NCBI GenBank assembly: GCA_040307135.1
Contig: JAWRKD010000167.1
Location: 33,980-97,979, forward strand
Reading direction: 5' to 3'
Origin: Aminidesulfovibrio sp040307135
GTDB taxonomy: Bacteria > Desulfobacterota > Desulfovibrionia > Desulfovibrionales > Desulfovibrionaceae
DNA: 64,000 nucleotides
Shown here piece after piece: positions 48,971 to 56,883 of this stretch (the first letter of the stretch is position 1; the number at the start of each line of letters is the position of its first letter). Position numbers and translations under genes: made by a program. The notes under the pieces are model-generated. The model was not told the DNA's origin. It did not search any database and saw only the letters and a program-made list of their open reading frames with translations.

Positions 48971-49560
48971 TGCTCCTCCTTCTTGCGCCGCCAGGGCATC
49001 TCCTCGCCGCGCGACAGCCGCCGGATGTTCTCGCGGTGCCGCCAGAAGAGCAGGAGCATGACCGCCGCGGCCAGGGGCAGGTAGGGCAGCTTGCCCGTGA
49101 GCAGGGCGAACACGGGCAGGCAGAGGGCCAGGGTCAGGGAGCCCAGGGACACGTAGCCCGTGAGGGCGATGACCAGGACGCAGGCGGCCACGGAGAAGAG
49201 CGCGCCCAGGGGCATGAGGGCCAGGAACGCGCCGATGGTCGTGGCCACGGCCTTGCCGCCCTTGAACTTGAGAAAGGGCGAGAACACGTGGCCCAGGATG
49301 GCGGCCAGGGCGATGCAGCTGGCCGGGACCGCGCCGAGCCCGCCGGACACGGCCAGGGCGGCGGGCAGCCAGCCCTTGAGCACGTCCAGGGCCAGGGCCA
49401 GGACACCGAACTTCGTGCCGCAGAGCCGGGCCACGTTGGTGGCCCCGGTGTTCCGGCTGCCGCCCTCGCGCGGGTCCACCCCGCAGAATATCTTGGCCAC
49501 GAGCAGGCCGAAGGGCACGGAACCGAGCACGTAGGCCAGGACTGTCCAGAGCAGGATCAT
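48967..49560 (-). CDS. plsY: Acyl-phosphate glycerol-3-phosphate acyltransferase PlsY
   Basis: A 197-residue membrane enzyme that makes lysophosphatidic acid from acyl phosphate. It shows the three PlsY motifs: GSVPFGLLVAKIFCGVDPREGGSRNTGATN, here split as GSVPFGLLVAK and GGSRNTGATNVAR, then GHVFSPFLKFKGGKAVAT and the later RHRENIRRL. Five hydrophobic helices. The start is the ATG at 49560 after AAGGAG. Operon with the CDF gene by a four-base overlap. Confidence 0.95.
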   Translation of the reverse strand: MILLWTVLAYVLGSVPFGLLVAKIFCGVDPREGGSRNTGATNVARLCGTKFGVLALALDVLKGWLPAALAVSGGLGAVPASCIALAAILGHVFSPFLKFKGGKAVATTIGAFLALMPLGALFSVAACVLVIALTGYVSLGSLTLALCLPVFALLTGKLPYLPLAAAVMLLLFWRHRENIRRLSRGEEMPWRRKKEEQ

Positions 49561-49623
49561 GCCGTTCTCCTTGCGCGCCTCTATACCCTCTTCGCCCCCG
49601 CTTGGCAAAGCCGGAACCCGGGC

Positions 49624-49845
49624 TCAACCGGCCCAGACCCCGGCCAGGCGCAGGCTGGTCACGAACCTCCCCAGGGCCTGCCGCCGCGCGGCCTGGCCCG
49701 GGCCCAGGCGTTCGAGCATCCAGAGCCGGTGCCCCTTATCCTCCACGGCCCAGCGCGCCAGGCAGCGTTCCGGGCTGCCGGGCAGGGGATGTTCCGGGGC
49801 TTGGCGCAGGGGGGCCAGGCCGAAGCGTGGGAGGATTTCAAGCAT
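49624..49845 (-). pseudogene. Truncated N-terminal remnant of a probable APH-type phosphotransferase
   Basis: A 73-residue frame (ILPRFGLAPLRQ, CLARWAVEDKGHRLWMLERL, RRQALGRFVTSLRLAGVW) ending in TGA. The phrase ARWAVEDKGHRLWMLERLGPGQ resembles the first beta strands of aminoglycoside/homoserine-kinase-like (APH) proteins, which would normally run to about 300 residues; nothing further is found downstream before plsY. The likely start is the ATG at 49845 after GAGGGG. It could also be a genuine small protein. Assignment is by eye and weak. Confidence 0.35.
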
Positions 49846-50034
49846 GGGTCCGCCCCTCATTCCACGAAGCCCTGCGGGTGTCCAGCGCAGGGGGGCGCAA
49901 TCCTGAGCGGAACGGCCGCAATTGCTCTTTGGGCTTGATCTTCCGGCGGGAGTTGCCTATTCGTTAACGTACTTTTTTTCCCGCATGCCCGGCTTCCGGC
50001 GTGGTGTCCCGATGATCTGAACCTGGATGGGCAG

Positions 50035-51372
50035 ATGCGCACTTCCGGTCTTGCCACCTTCACCCTGGGCGGGGTGCATCCTCCGGGACGAAAGGCCCCT
50101 GCCGCGGGCTTGGCCATCGAGCCCATGCCCCTGGTCTCCCGCTACCTCGTGTCCCTGGTGCAGCACTGCGGCGCGCCCGCCGCGCCCCTGGTCAAGAAAG
50201 GGGACCGGGTGGCCGAGGGCCAGCGCATCGGCGCCGTGGACAAGGGCCTGGGCGCGCACGTGCACAGCCCGGTGACCGGCACGGTGGCGGGCTTGGCCCG
50301 CGCCTTCCATCCGGTGCTCGGACCGGTGCCGGCCGTGGCCATCGAGCGCGACCCCGAGGCCGCGCCAGCGGCCTGGACCCCGCGGGACTGGGAACACCTG
50401 ACGTCCGCCGAGCTTCTGGCCGTGGTCCGCGAGGCCGGGATCGTGGGCATGGGCGGGGCCGGATTCCCCACCCACGTCAAGCTGTCCCCGCCGCCGGAAC
50501 TTTCCGTGGACACCCTCATCCTGAACGGCGCGGAGTGCGAGAGCTACCTGGCCGCGGACCACAGGCTCATGCTGGAGCGCGCGCCGGGCGTGGTCCAGGG
50601 CGCGCGGGTCCTGCTGGCGATCCTGGGCGTGCCGCGCTGCGTCATCGGCGTGGAGAACAACAAGAAGGACGCGGTGGAGGCCCTGCGCCAGGCCGTTTCC
50701 GAGGCCGGGGAGGGCGGGCGCGTGCGCGTGCAGCCCCTGGCCGTGAAATACCCGCAGGGTTCGGAAAAGCAGCTTATCGAGGCCGTCACCGGCCGCCGCG
50801 TGCCCGCGGGCGGGCTGCCCGCCCACGTGGGCTGCGTGGTCCAGAACGTGGGCACGGCCTTTGCGGCCTACGAGGCCGCGGCCCTGGGCAAGCCCTGCTA
50901 CGAGCGCGTGCTCACCGTGGCCGGGCGCGGCGTGGGGCGGCCCGCCAACCTGCTCTGCAAGGTGGGCGTCTGCCTCATGGACATCGCGGACCACCTGGGC
51001 GGGGTGGGCGAGGACGCCGTGAAGTGCGTGCTGGGCGGGCCCATGATGGGCTTCGCCGTGCCCGGGCTGGAGGCCGTGGTGGGCAAGACCACTTCGGGCG
51101 TGCTCTTCCTGGACGCCTGGGAGAGTCCGGACGCGCCCTACGGCCCGTGCATCCGCTGCGGCCGCTGCCTGGAGGCCTGTCCCATGGGCCTTTCTCCCAA
51201 CGAGATGTCCATCTACGCCGAGCGCCGCAAGTACGAGGGCACCCCGCGCTTCGGGCTCTGGGAATGTTTCGAGTGCGGCTCCTGCGCCTTCGTCTGCCCG
51301 GCCAAGCGGCCCCTGGTCCAGTTCATCCGCGCCAGCAAGGCCCGGCTCAAGAGCGGCGGGTGCAAGCTGTGA
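50035..51372 (+). CDS. rnfC: Rnf complex subunit C
   Basis: A 445-residue peripheral subunit of the ion-translocating ferredoxin:NAD+ oxidoreductase. It has the N-terminal HPPGRK motif, the NADH/FMN-binding region (GMGGAGFPTHVKLSPPPE, LILNGAECESYLAADHRLML) and two ferredoxin-like clusters (CIRCGRCLEACPMGL and CFECGSCAFVCPAKRP). It faces the cytoplasm and contacts NAD(H). The start is the ATG at 50035; upstream GGATGGG is a weak site. First gene of rnfCDGEAB-apbE; its stop overlaps rnfD (GTGA). Confidence 0.95.
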   Translation: MRTSGLATFTLGGVHPPGRKAPAAGLAIEPMPLVSRYLVSLVQHCGAPAAPLVKKGDRVAEGQRIGAVDKGLGAHVHSPVTGTVAGLARAFHPVLGPVPAVAIERDPEAAPAAWTPRDWEHLTSAELLAVVREAGIVGMGGAGFPTHVKLSPPPELSVDTLILNGAECESYLAADHRLMLERAPGVVQGARVLLAILGVPRCVIGVENNKKDAVEALRQAVSEAGEGGRVRVQPLAVKYPQGSEKQLIEAVTGRRVPAGGLPAHVGCVVQNVGTAFAAYEAAALGKPCYERVLTVAGRGVGRPANLLCKVGVCLMDIADHLGGVGEDAVKCVLGGPMMGFAVPGLEAVVGKTTSGVLFLDAWESPDAPYGPCIRCGRCLEACPMGLSPNEMSIYAERRKYEGTPRFGLWECFECGSCAFVCPAKRPLVQFIRASKARLKSGGCKL

Positions 51373-52367
51373 GCGGGCGGCTCTGGAAGGTCGGGGTCGC
51401 GCCCCACGTGCGCGACGGCGCCACGGTGGCCGGCATCATGTGGACGGTCTTCGCCGTGCTCCTGCCCCAGCTCTTCCTCTCGGCCTATCTCTTCGGCCCG
51501 CGCGTCCTGGCCCTGGCCGGGGTGGGCGTGGGCACGGCCGTGCTGGCCGAGGCCGCCATGCAGCGGTTCCTGGGCAAGCCCCTGAGCCTCACCGACGGCA
51601 GCGCGGCCCTCACCGGCCTGCTCCTGGTCTATGTCCTGCCGCCGGGCGTGTCCCTGGCTCTGCCCTTCTGGGGCTCGCTCTTCGCCATCTGCCTCGGCAA
51701 GCAGCTCTTCGGCGGCCTGGGCTTCAACTTCTTCAACCCCGCGCTCATCGCCCGCGCCTTCCTGGCCGTGGGCTTCCCCGTGGCCATGACCACCACCTGG
51801 ATCATGCCCGAGCTGCCCGCCTTCCTGGCCAGGCCGGACGCCGTGGCCTCGGCCACGCCCCTGGCCCTGCTCAAGCATTCGGGCGTGGCCGCCTATCTGG
51901 CCCAGTACGGCGGCCTGCACGGGGCCTGGGCCTCGTTCCTGGGCTTCAAGCCCGGCAGCGTGGGCGAGACGAGCCCGCTTCTGCTCACCCTGGGCGGGCT
52001 CTACCTGCTCTGGCGGCGGATCATCTCCTGGCACATCCCCGTGGCCATGATCGCCAGCACCGCGCTCCTGGCCTGGGTCTTCGGACCCGAGGGCCTGTGC
52101 ACGGGCGAGCCCCTGGCCCACGTGCTCTCCGGCGGGCTCATCCTGGGCGCGTTCTTCATGGCCACGGACTATGTGACCTCGCCCTCCCAGCCCCTGGCCA
52201 AGCTCGTGTTCGGCGCGGGCTGCGGGGCCCTGACCATGCTCATCCGGCTCAAGGGCGGCTACCCCGAGGGCGTGTGCTACGCCATCCTGCTCATGAACTG
52301 CGTGAGCCCGGTGCTCGAGGACTGGGTGCGGCCCAGGCGTTTCGCGCCGCCGCTCAAGAAGGACTAG
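51369..52367 (+). CDS. rnfD: Rnf complex subunit D (flavinylated membrane subunit)
   Basis: A 332-residue integral membrane protein with about nine helices. The expected covalent FMN site is the Thr in VASATPLALLK (Thr163). Other family marks: LTDGSAALTGLLLVYVLPPG, FNPALIARAFLAVGFP and FFMATDYVTSPSQPLAK. The start is a GTG at 51369 overlapping the rnfC stop. It lies in the ion-conducting core with RnfG. Confidence 0.95.
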   Translation: MSGRLWKVGVAPHVRDGATVAGIMWTVFAVLLPQLFLSAYLFGPRVLALAGVGVGTAVLAEAAMQRFLGKPLSLTDGSAALTGLLLVYVLPPGVSLALPFWGSLFAICLGKQLFGGLGFNFFNPALIARAFLAVGFPVAMTTTWIMPELPAFLARPDAVASATPLALLKHSGVAAYLAQYGGLHGAWASFLGFKPGSVGETSPLLLTLGGLYLLWRRIISWHIPVAMIASTALLAWVFGPEGLCTGEPLAHVLSGGLILGAFFMATDYVTSPSQPLAKLVFGAGCGALTMLIRLKGGYPEGVCYAILLMNCVSPVLEDWVRPRRFAPPLKKD

Positions 52368-52370
52368 GCC

Positions 52371-53264
52371 GTGCGGGAATTCCTGAAGATCGCCCTGAAC
52401 CTCTTCGTCATCAGCGTGGTGTCCGCCGCGCTCCTGGGCGTGATCTTCACCCACACCGAGGAGACCCGCAAGCGCAACGAGCAGGCCCGGCTGGAAAGCT
52501 CCATGGGCCGCTACCTGCCCGCGGACGCGCAGGGCGTGCGCTTCGCGGCCATCCACCGCTACCTTCTGGAGCAGGGCGGCCGGCAGGACATCGGCTATGT
52601 CCTGCCGGTGCGGGGCGGCAACGCGCTGCTGGTCCTGGATCCCGAGGGCAACGTGGTGTCCAAGGCCCCGGTTTCCGGTCCGGTGGACGACGAGGCCGAG
52701 CGCGACGCGGCCGTGAAGCGGACCATGCCCGGGTTCCAGGCCCGCTACGCCGATTCCTACATCCTGGCCCTGGACTCCGGGGGGCATCGCCTGGCCTCCT
52801 TCATCCAGGGCCGCACCGCGGGCTTCAAGACCTGGGTCAAGCTCCTGGTGGCCCTGGGACCGGACAACGCGGTGCTCGGCCTGGAGATCCTGGAGCACGA
52901 GGAGGACCCGGGCCTGGGCGCGGAGATCGAGCAGGAGTACTTCCGCAACCAGTTCGCGGGCCGGACCCTGGACGAATTGAACGCCCTGGGCGTGGTCAAG
53001 CTGCCCCTGCCCGGCGACTACCAGCGCTGCCTGGAGCGCTCCAAGTGGGCCGCGCGCGGGATCACGCCCCAGGCCGGGGCCGAGGCCTGCGCGAAGTACG
53101 TCCACGAGGACATCCACGCCATCACCGGGGCCACCATCTCCAGCCGCCGGGTCACCGAGGGCGTGAAGCGGCTGGTGCAGGCATTCGTGAAGCGCATGGA
53201 CATCGTGGCGGCGGCCGCCGCCAAGGCAGGCCTGGAACCGGTCTTTGCGCCGGAGGGACGGTAG
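52371..53264 (+). CDS. rnfG: Rnf complex subunit G (flavoprotein)
   Basis: A 297-residue protein with one N-terminal membrane helix (LFVISVVSAALLGVIF) and a periplasmic FMN-binding domain. The flavinylation motif TGATISS places covalent FMN on Thr255, added by ApbE encoded in the same operon. The start is a GTG at 52371, three bases after rnfD. Confidence 0.94.
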   Translation: MREFLKIALNLFVISVVSAALLGVIFTHTEETRKRNEQARLESSMGRYLPADAQGVRFAAIHRYLLEQGGRQDIGYVLPVRGGNALLVLDPEGNVVSKAPVSGPVDDEAERDAAVKRTMPGFQARYADSYILALDSGGHRLASFIQGRTAGFKTWVKLLVALGPDNAVLGLEILEHEEDPGLGAEIEQEYFRNQFAGRTLDELNALGVVKLPLPGDYQRCLERSKWAARGITPQAGAEACAKYVHEDIHAITGATISSRRVTEGVKRLVQAFVKRMDIVAAAAAKAGLEPVFAPEGR

Positions 53265-53267
53265 GCC

Positions 53268-53888
53268 ATGGAAGGGCAGCAGTACACCGTGCTGGAGCGC
53301 CTGGCCAACGGGCTGGTGCGCGAGAATCCCATCTTCAAGCTGGCGCTCTCCATGTGCCCGGCCGTGGCCATGACCAACAACGTGCGCAACGGCTTCCTCC
53401 TGGGCCTGGCCGTGCTCTTCGTGCAGGTGGCCAGCAACGTCACGGTCTCCATCTTCCGGCGCTTCATCCACGAGCGCATCCGCATCCCGGCCTACATCAT
53501 CATCATCGCCACCTGGGTCAGCGTGAGCGACATGGGCTTGGCGGCATATGCTCCTGGATTTTATAAGGAAATCGCGCTCTACGTGAAGCTCATCGTGGTC
53601 TTCGCCATCATCATTTCGCGGCTGGAGGTCTTCGCCTCGCGCCACACGGTGTGGCCCTCGTTCTGGGACGGCATGGGCATGGGCCTGGGCTTCATGTTCG
53701 CCCTCATGTTCGTGGGCGTGTTCCGCGAGTTCCTGGGCTCGGGCAGCCTCTGGGGCATCGAGATCCTGCCCTTCAAGCCGTTCTTCTTCTGGTCCCTGCC
53801 GCCGGCCGGGTTCTTCGCCATCGGCCTGCTCATGGCCCTCTTCCTCTGGCTGGAGCGGCGCTACAACGCCTGGAGGGGGCGCAAATGA
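53268..53888 (+). CDS. rnfE: Rnf complex subunit E
   Basis: A 206-residue membrane protein of six helices, homologous to NqrD. Signatures: NGLVRENPIFKLALSMCPAV near the N-terminus with a conserved Cys, and the long VFREFLGSGSLWGIEILPF near residue 150. With RnfA it frames a membrane Fe-S cluster. The start is the ATG at 53268; ends in an overlap with rnfA. Confidence 0.95.
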   Translation: MEGQQYTVLERLANGLVRENPIFKLALSMCPAVAMTNNVRNGFLLGLAVLFVQVASNVTVSIFRRFIHERIRIPAYIIIIATWVSVSDMGLAAYAPGFYKEIALYVKLIVVFAIIISRLEVFASRHTVWPSFWDGMGMGLGFMFALMFVGVFREFLGSGSLWGIEILPFKPFFFWSLPPAGFFAIGLLMALFLWLERRYNAWRGRK

Positions 53889-54805
53889 GACGTCTCCTCT
53901 GGCCCCTGCTGGCGTTCCTGCTGCTCACGGCCCAGGCCTCGGCCGCGGGCCGCATCCTGGACGGCGAGGTTTCGGGCGAGCACGAGCTGACCCTGAACCT
54001 GGGCCTGGCTCTGCCCGTGGACTGGCAGTGGCAGGGCCGCATCGGCGTGGTGGAGCGCGAGAACCCTGACATTCCGCTCACCGTGCAGGCCGCGCGCCTG
54101 GAGCGCGATGGCCGGGTGCTGGTGCTGACCGTGGCCGAGCCGCTCTCGGCCCAGTCGGCCTACGACCTCACACTGCGCGCCTCGGACCAGGACCCCGTGG
54201 AGAAATTCACGGTGCGCAAGGGGTTTCTGGCCGTACTCTTCTCCATCGTCATCGGCGCGGCGCTCATCCAGAACTTCGTCTTCAGCCGCTACCTGGGCCT
54301 GTGCATCTTCTTCGGCGCCTCGGGCCGCAAGGAGACGGCCGTGGGCATGGGCTTCTCCTTCATCCTGGTCATGACGCTCTCGGCCGTGTTCGTCTGGGCC
54401 GTGTACAACTTCGTGCTCAGGCCCCTGCACCTCCAGTTCCTCCAGGTCCTGACCTTCGTGGGCATCATCGCGGTCTTCGTGCAGTTCCTGGACACCGTGC
54501 TGCGCAAGGTGAACCCGTTTTTGTTCAAGAAGCTGGGCGTGTACCTGGTGCTCATCACCACCAACTGCATCATCCTGGCCGTGCCGCTCATCCTGGTGAA
54601 CAACGCCTACGACCTCTGGGAGAGCCTGGCCCTGGCCCTGGGCTCGGGCGCGGGCTTCGCCCTGGCGCTCTTCCTCATGGCCTGCGTGCGCGAGCGGCTG
54701 GAGCTGGCGGATATCCCGGAGGTCTTCCGGGGCCTGCCCATCGCCTTTGTGGTGGCCGGGCTGTTCGCCCTGGCCTTCCTCGGATTTTCCGGAATGAGCT
54801 TCTAG
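53885..54805 (+). CDS. rnfA: Rnf complex subunit A with large N-terminal exported extension
   Basis: A 306-residue protein. Residues about 112-306 are normal RnfA/NqrE (FSIVIGAALIQNFVFSRYLG, conserved Cys in LGLC, TTNCIILAVPLILVNN). Before this there are about 110 residues with an N-terminal signal or anchor helix (LLWPLLAFLLLTAQASA) and a beta-rich stretch (ELTLNLGLALPVDWQWQG, LTVQAARLERDGRVLVLTVA) that canonical RnfA (about 190 residues) lacks. The only good start, ATG at 53885, is a four-base overlap with rnfE and gives the long form. The extra domain is probably periplasmic and could dock a cytochrome or another Rnf subunit. Confidence 0.93.
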   Translation: MRRLLWPLLAFLLLTAQASAAGRILDGEVSGEHELTLNLGLALPVDWQWQGRIGVVERENPDIPLTVQAARLERDGRVLVLTVAEPLSAQSAYDLTLRASDQDPVEKFTVRKGFLAVLFSIVIGAALIQNFVFSRYLGLCIFFGASGRKETAVGMGFSFILVMTLSAVFVWAVYNFVLRPLHLQFLQVLTFVGIIAVFVQFLDTVLRKVNPFLFKKLGVYLVLITTNCIILAVPLILVNNAYDLWESLALALGSGAGFALALFLMACVRERLELADIPEVFRGLPIAFVVAGLFALAFLGFSGMSF

Positions 54806-54818
54806 GAGCGGATGGACC

Positions 54819-55715
54819 ATGGACCTCATGCAGCTCGCCTGGACCGGATTGGCCGTCTTCGGAGCCCTGGGCCTGGTGGCCGGGGTGGCCCTGGCCCTGG
54901 CCGCGGTGCGCTGCAAGGTGGAGGTGGACCCGCGCATCGCCGCAGTCAAGGAGGCGCTCATGGGCGCCAACTGCGGCGGCTGTTCCTATCCCGGCTGCGA
55001 GGCCTATGCCGAGGCCGTGGTGACCAAGCCCGACGTGCCGCCGGACCTTTGCCGCCCGGGCGGGCCTTCCGTGGCCGCGGCCGTGGCCCGGCTCACGGGC
55101 AAGGCCATGGGCGGGGCCGAGCCCATGGTGGCCTTCCGGCGCTGCGTCAAGGACGAGGGCCGGGTGGCCCGGCGCATGGACTACACCGGCGTGCCCACCT
55201 GCCTGGCCGCCAACCAGGTGCTGGGCGGACCCGAGGCTTGCCGCTTCGCCTGCCTGGGCTTCGGCGACTGCGTGGCTTCCTGTCCGTTCGGGGCCATGCG
55301 CCTGGAGGGCGGGCTGGTGCGCATCGACGAGGAAAAGTGCACCGGCTGCGGCAACTGCGTGCGCGTCTGCCCCAAGTCCATCCTGGAGTTCGTGCCGCGC
55401 AACGCCCGGGTCATGGTCTTCTGCTCCTCCCGGGACAAGGGGGCGGAGGTCAAGGCGGTCTGCGAGGCGGGCTGCATCGCCTGCACCCTGTGCGTGAAGA
55501 AATGTCCGGCCCAGGCCGTGCGCCTGGAGAACGGCCGGATCATGGTGGATCACAAGGCCTGCGTGGCCTTCGGTCCCTCCTGCGGGCTGGCCTGCGTGGC
55601 CCATTGCCCGCGCTCAATCATGCGTTCCGTGGGCGGCGAGACGCCCGCTCCCAAGCCCGAGGTCTCCCGGCCCGAGGGCAAGGAGCAGGCCGCCCCGGCG
55701 GAACGAAGCGAATGA
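54819..55715 (+). CDS. rnfB: Rnf complex subunit B (ferredoxin-accepting subunit)
   Basis: A 298-residue protein with an N-terminal anchor helix (LAVFGALGLVAGVALALAA), the Fe-S motif CGGCSYPGCEAYAEAV, and a ferredoxin-like part with several clusters (CLGFGDCVASCPFGA, CTGCGNCVRVCPKSI, CIACTLCVKKCPAQA, CGLACVAHCPRSI). It accepts electrons from reduced ferredoxin on the cytoplasmic side. The C-terminus is Pro/Glu-rich. The start is the ATG at 54819. Confidence 0.95.
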   Translation: MDLMQLAWTGLAVFGALGLVAGVALALAAVRCKVEVDPRIAAVKEALMGANCGGCSYPGCEAYAEAVVTKPDVPPDLCRPGGPSVAAAVARLTGKAMGGAEPMVAFRRCVKDEGRVARRMDYTGVPTCLAANQVLGGPEACRFACLGFGDCVASCPFGAMRLEGGLVRIDEEKCTGCGNCVRVCPKSILEFVPRNARVMVFCSSRDKGAEVKAVCEAGCIACTLCVKKCPAQAVRLENGRIMVDHKACVAFGPSCGLACVAHCPRSIMRSVGGETPAPKPEVSRPEGKEQAAPAERSE

Positions 55716-55725
55716 GGATGCTGCC

Positions 55726-56697
55726 ATGAACAGACGGGACGTGTTGCGCTTTCTCGGCGCGGGCGCGGCGGTGGCCGCGGGCTATGGCGCGGTGGCCTGG
55801 CTGGACGGGGCCCTGCCCCTGGGGCGGCGCGGCCGCCTGCTCTCCCAGACCCGCCTGTCCATGGGCACCTTCGTCAGCGTGAGCGTGCTGGATTCCTCTC
55901 CGGCGCGGGCCGAGGAGGCCGTGGGCCAGGCCTTCGCCACCCTGGACCGGCTGGAGGCCGAGCTCACCCGCTACCGTCCCGGCACGGCGCTTTCCGTGCT
56001 CAATGCCGAAGGCCGGGTGGACGGTCCGCCGCAGAGCCTGCTCACGCTCCTGGACCTGGCCGCGCATTCCCACCGCATCACGGGCGGGGCCTTCGACCCC
56101 ACGGTGCAGCCCGTGCTGGCCTACCTGGAGCGGACCAGCGCCGAGGGCAGGCTGCCCGACGCCCGCCACATGGAGGAGCTCAGGCCCCTGCTGGGCTTCG
56201 GCCGCGTGCGCTGGGACGGCCGCGAGGTGCGCCTGGAACGCGGCGGCATGGCGCTCACCCTGAACGCCGTGGGCAAGGGCCACATCGTGGACCAGATGGT
56301 GGAGACGCTGCGCCGGTGCGGGGTGCGTCACGGCCTGGTGAACGCGGGCGGCGACCTGCGCGCCTTCGGCGGCAAGGGCCAGGGCACGCCCTGGACCATC
56401 GCCCTGCGCGACCCGGCCAACCCCGGCCGCAGCCTGCGGGACGTGGAGCTTTTCGACGGGGCCTGCGCCACCACCGGCGACTACGAGGTCTTCTTCGACC
56501 GGGAAAAGCTCTTCCACCACGTGGTGGACCCGGCCACGGCCCAGTGTCCGCACTGGGCGCACGCCGCCACCGTGGTGGCCGAAAGCACGGCCCTGGCCGA
56601 TTCCCTGTCCACGGCCCTGATGGTGCTCGGCCCCGCGGGCCTGGATACGGTCTCGCGCCACGGCCGGGTGGTCAGCCTGGTGGCCGCCGCCTCCTGA
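55726..56697 (+). CDS. apbE: FAD:protein FMN transferase
   Basis: A 323-residue exported flavin transferase. It begins with a twin-arginine-like signal (MNRRDVLRFLGAGAAVAAGY). ApbE motifs include LSMGTFVSVSVLD, AELTRYRPGTALSVLN, GGAFDPTVQPVL, AVGKGHIVDQMVE and VNAGGDLRAFGGKG, and the late HHVVDPATAQ and ALADSLSTALMVLG. It attaches FMN to RnfD and RnfG on the periplasmic side. The start is the ATG at 55726 after GAGG. Last gene of the rnf operon. Confidence 0.94.
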   Translation: MNRRDVLRFLGAGAAVAAGYGAVAWLDGALPLGRRGRLLSQTRLSMGTFVSVSVLDSSPARAEEAVGQAFATLDRLEAELTRYRPGTALSVLNAEGRVDGPPQSLLTLLDLAAHSHRITGGAFDPTVQPVLAYLERTSAEGRLPDARHMEELRPLLGFGRVRWDGREVRLERGGMALTLNAVGKGHIVDQMVETLRRCGVRHGLVNAGGDLRAFGGKGQGTPWTIALRDPANPGRSLRDVELFDGACATTGDYEVFFDREKLFHHVVDPATAQCPHWAHAATVVAESTALADSLSTALMVLGPAGLDTVSRHGRVVSLVAAAS

Positions 56698-56883
56698 CCC
56701 TTGCGGGCCGGGCATGGGCGCTGCCGCCGCCGGAATGGACAAGTTTTCCGGAAACGAGTACATGCTGTCGCTGCATGAGAGGGCAGGGAACGCCCCTGTC
56801 CCCTCCCGTACCGTCGTGTTCCCACGGACCGGACAGGCCGCGAGGCGGCTCCGGCGCCGACAACCACCTCCAGAAACGAGAGA

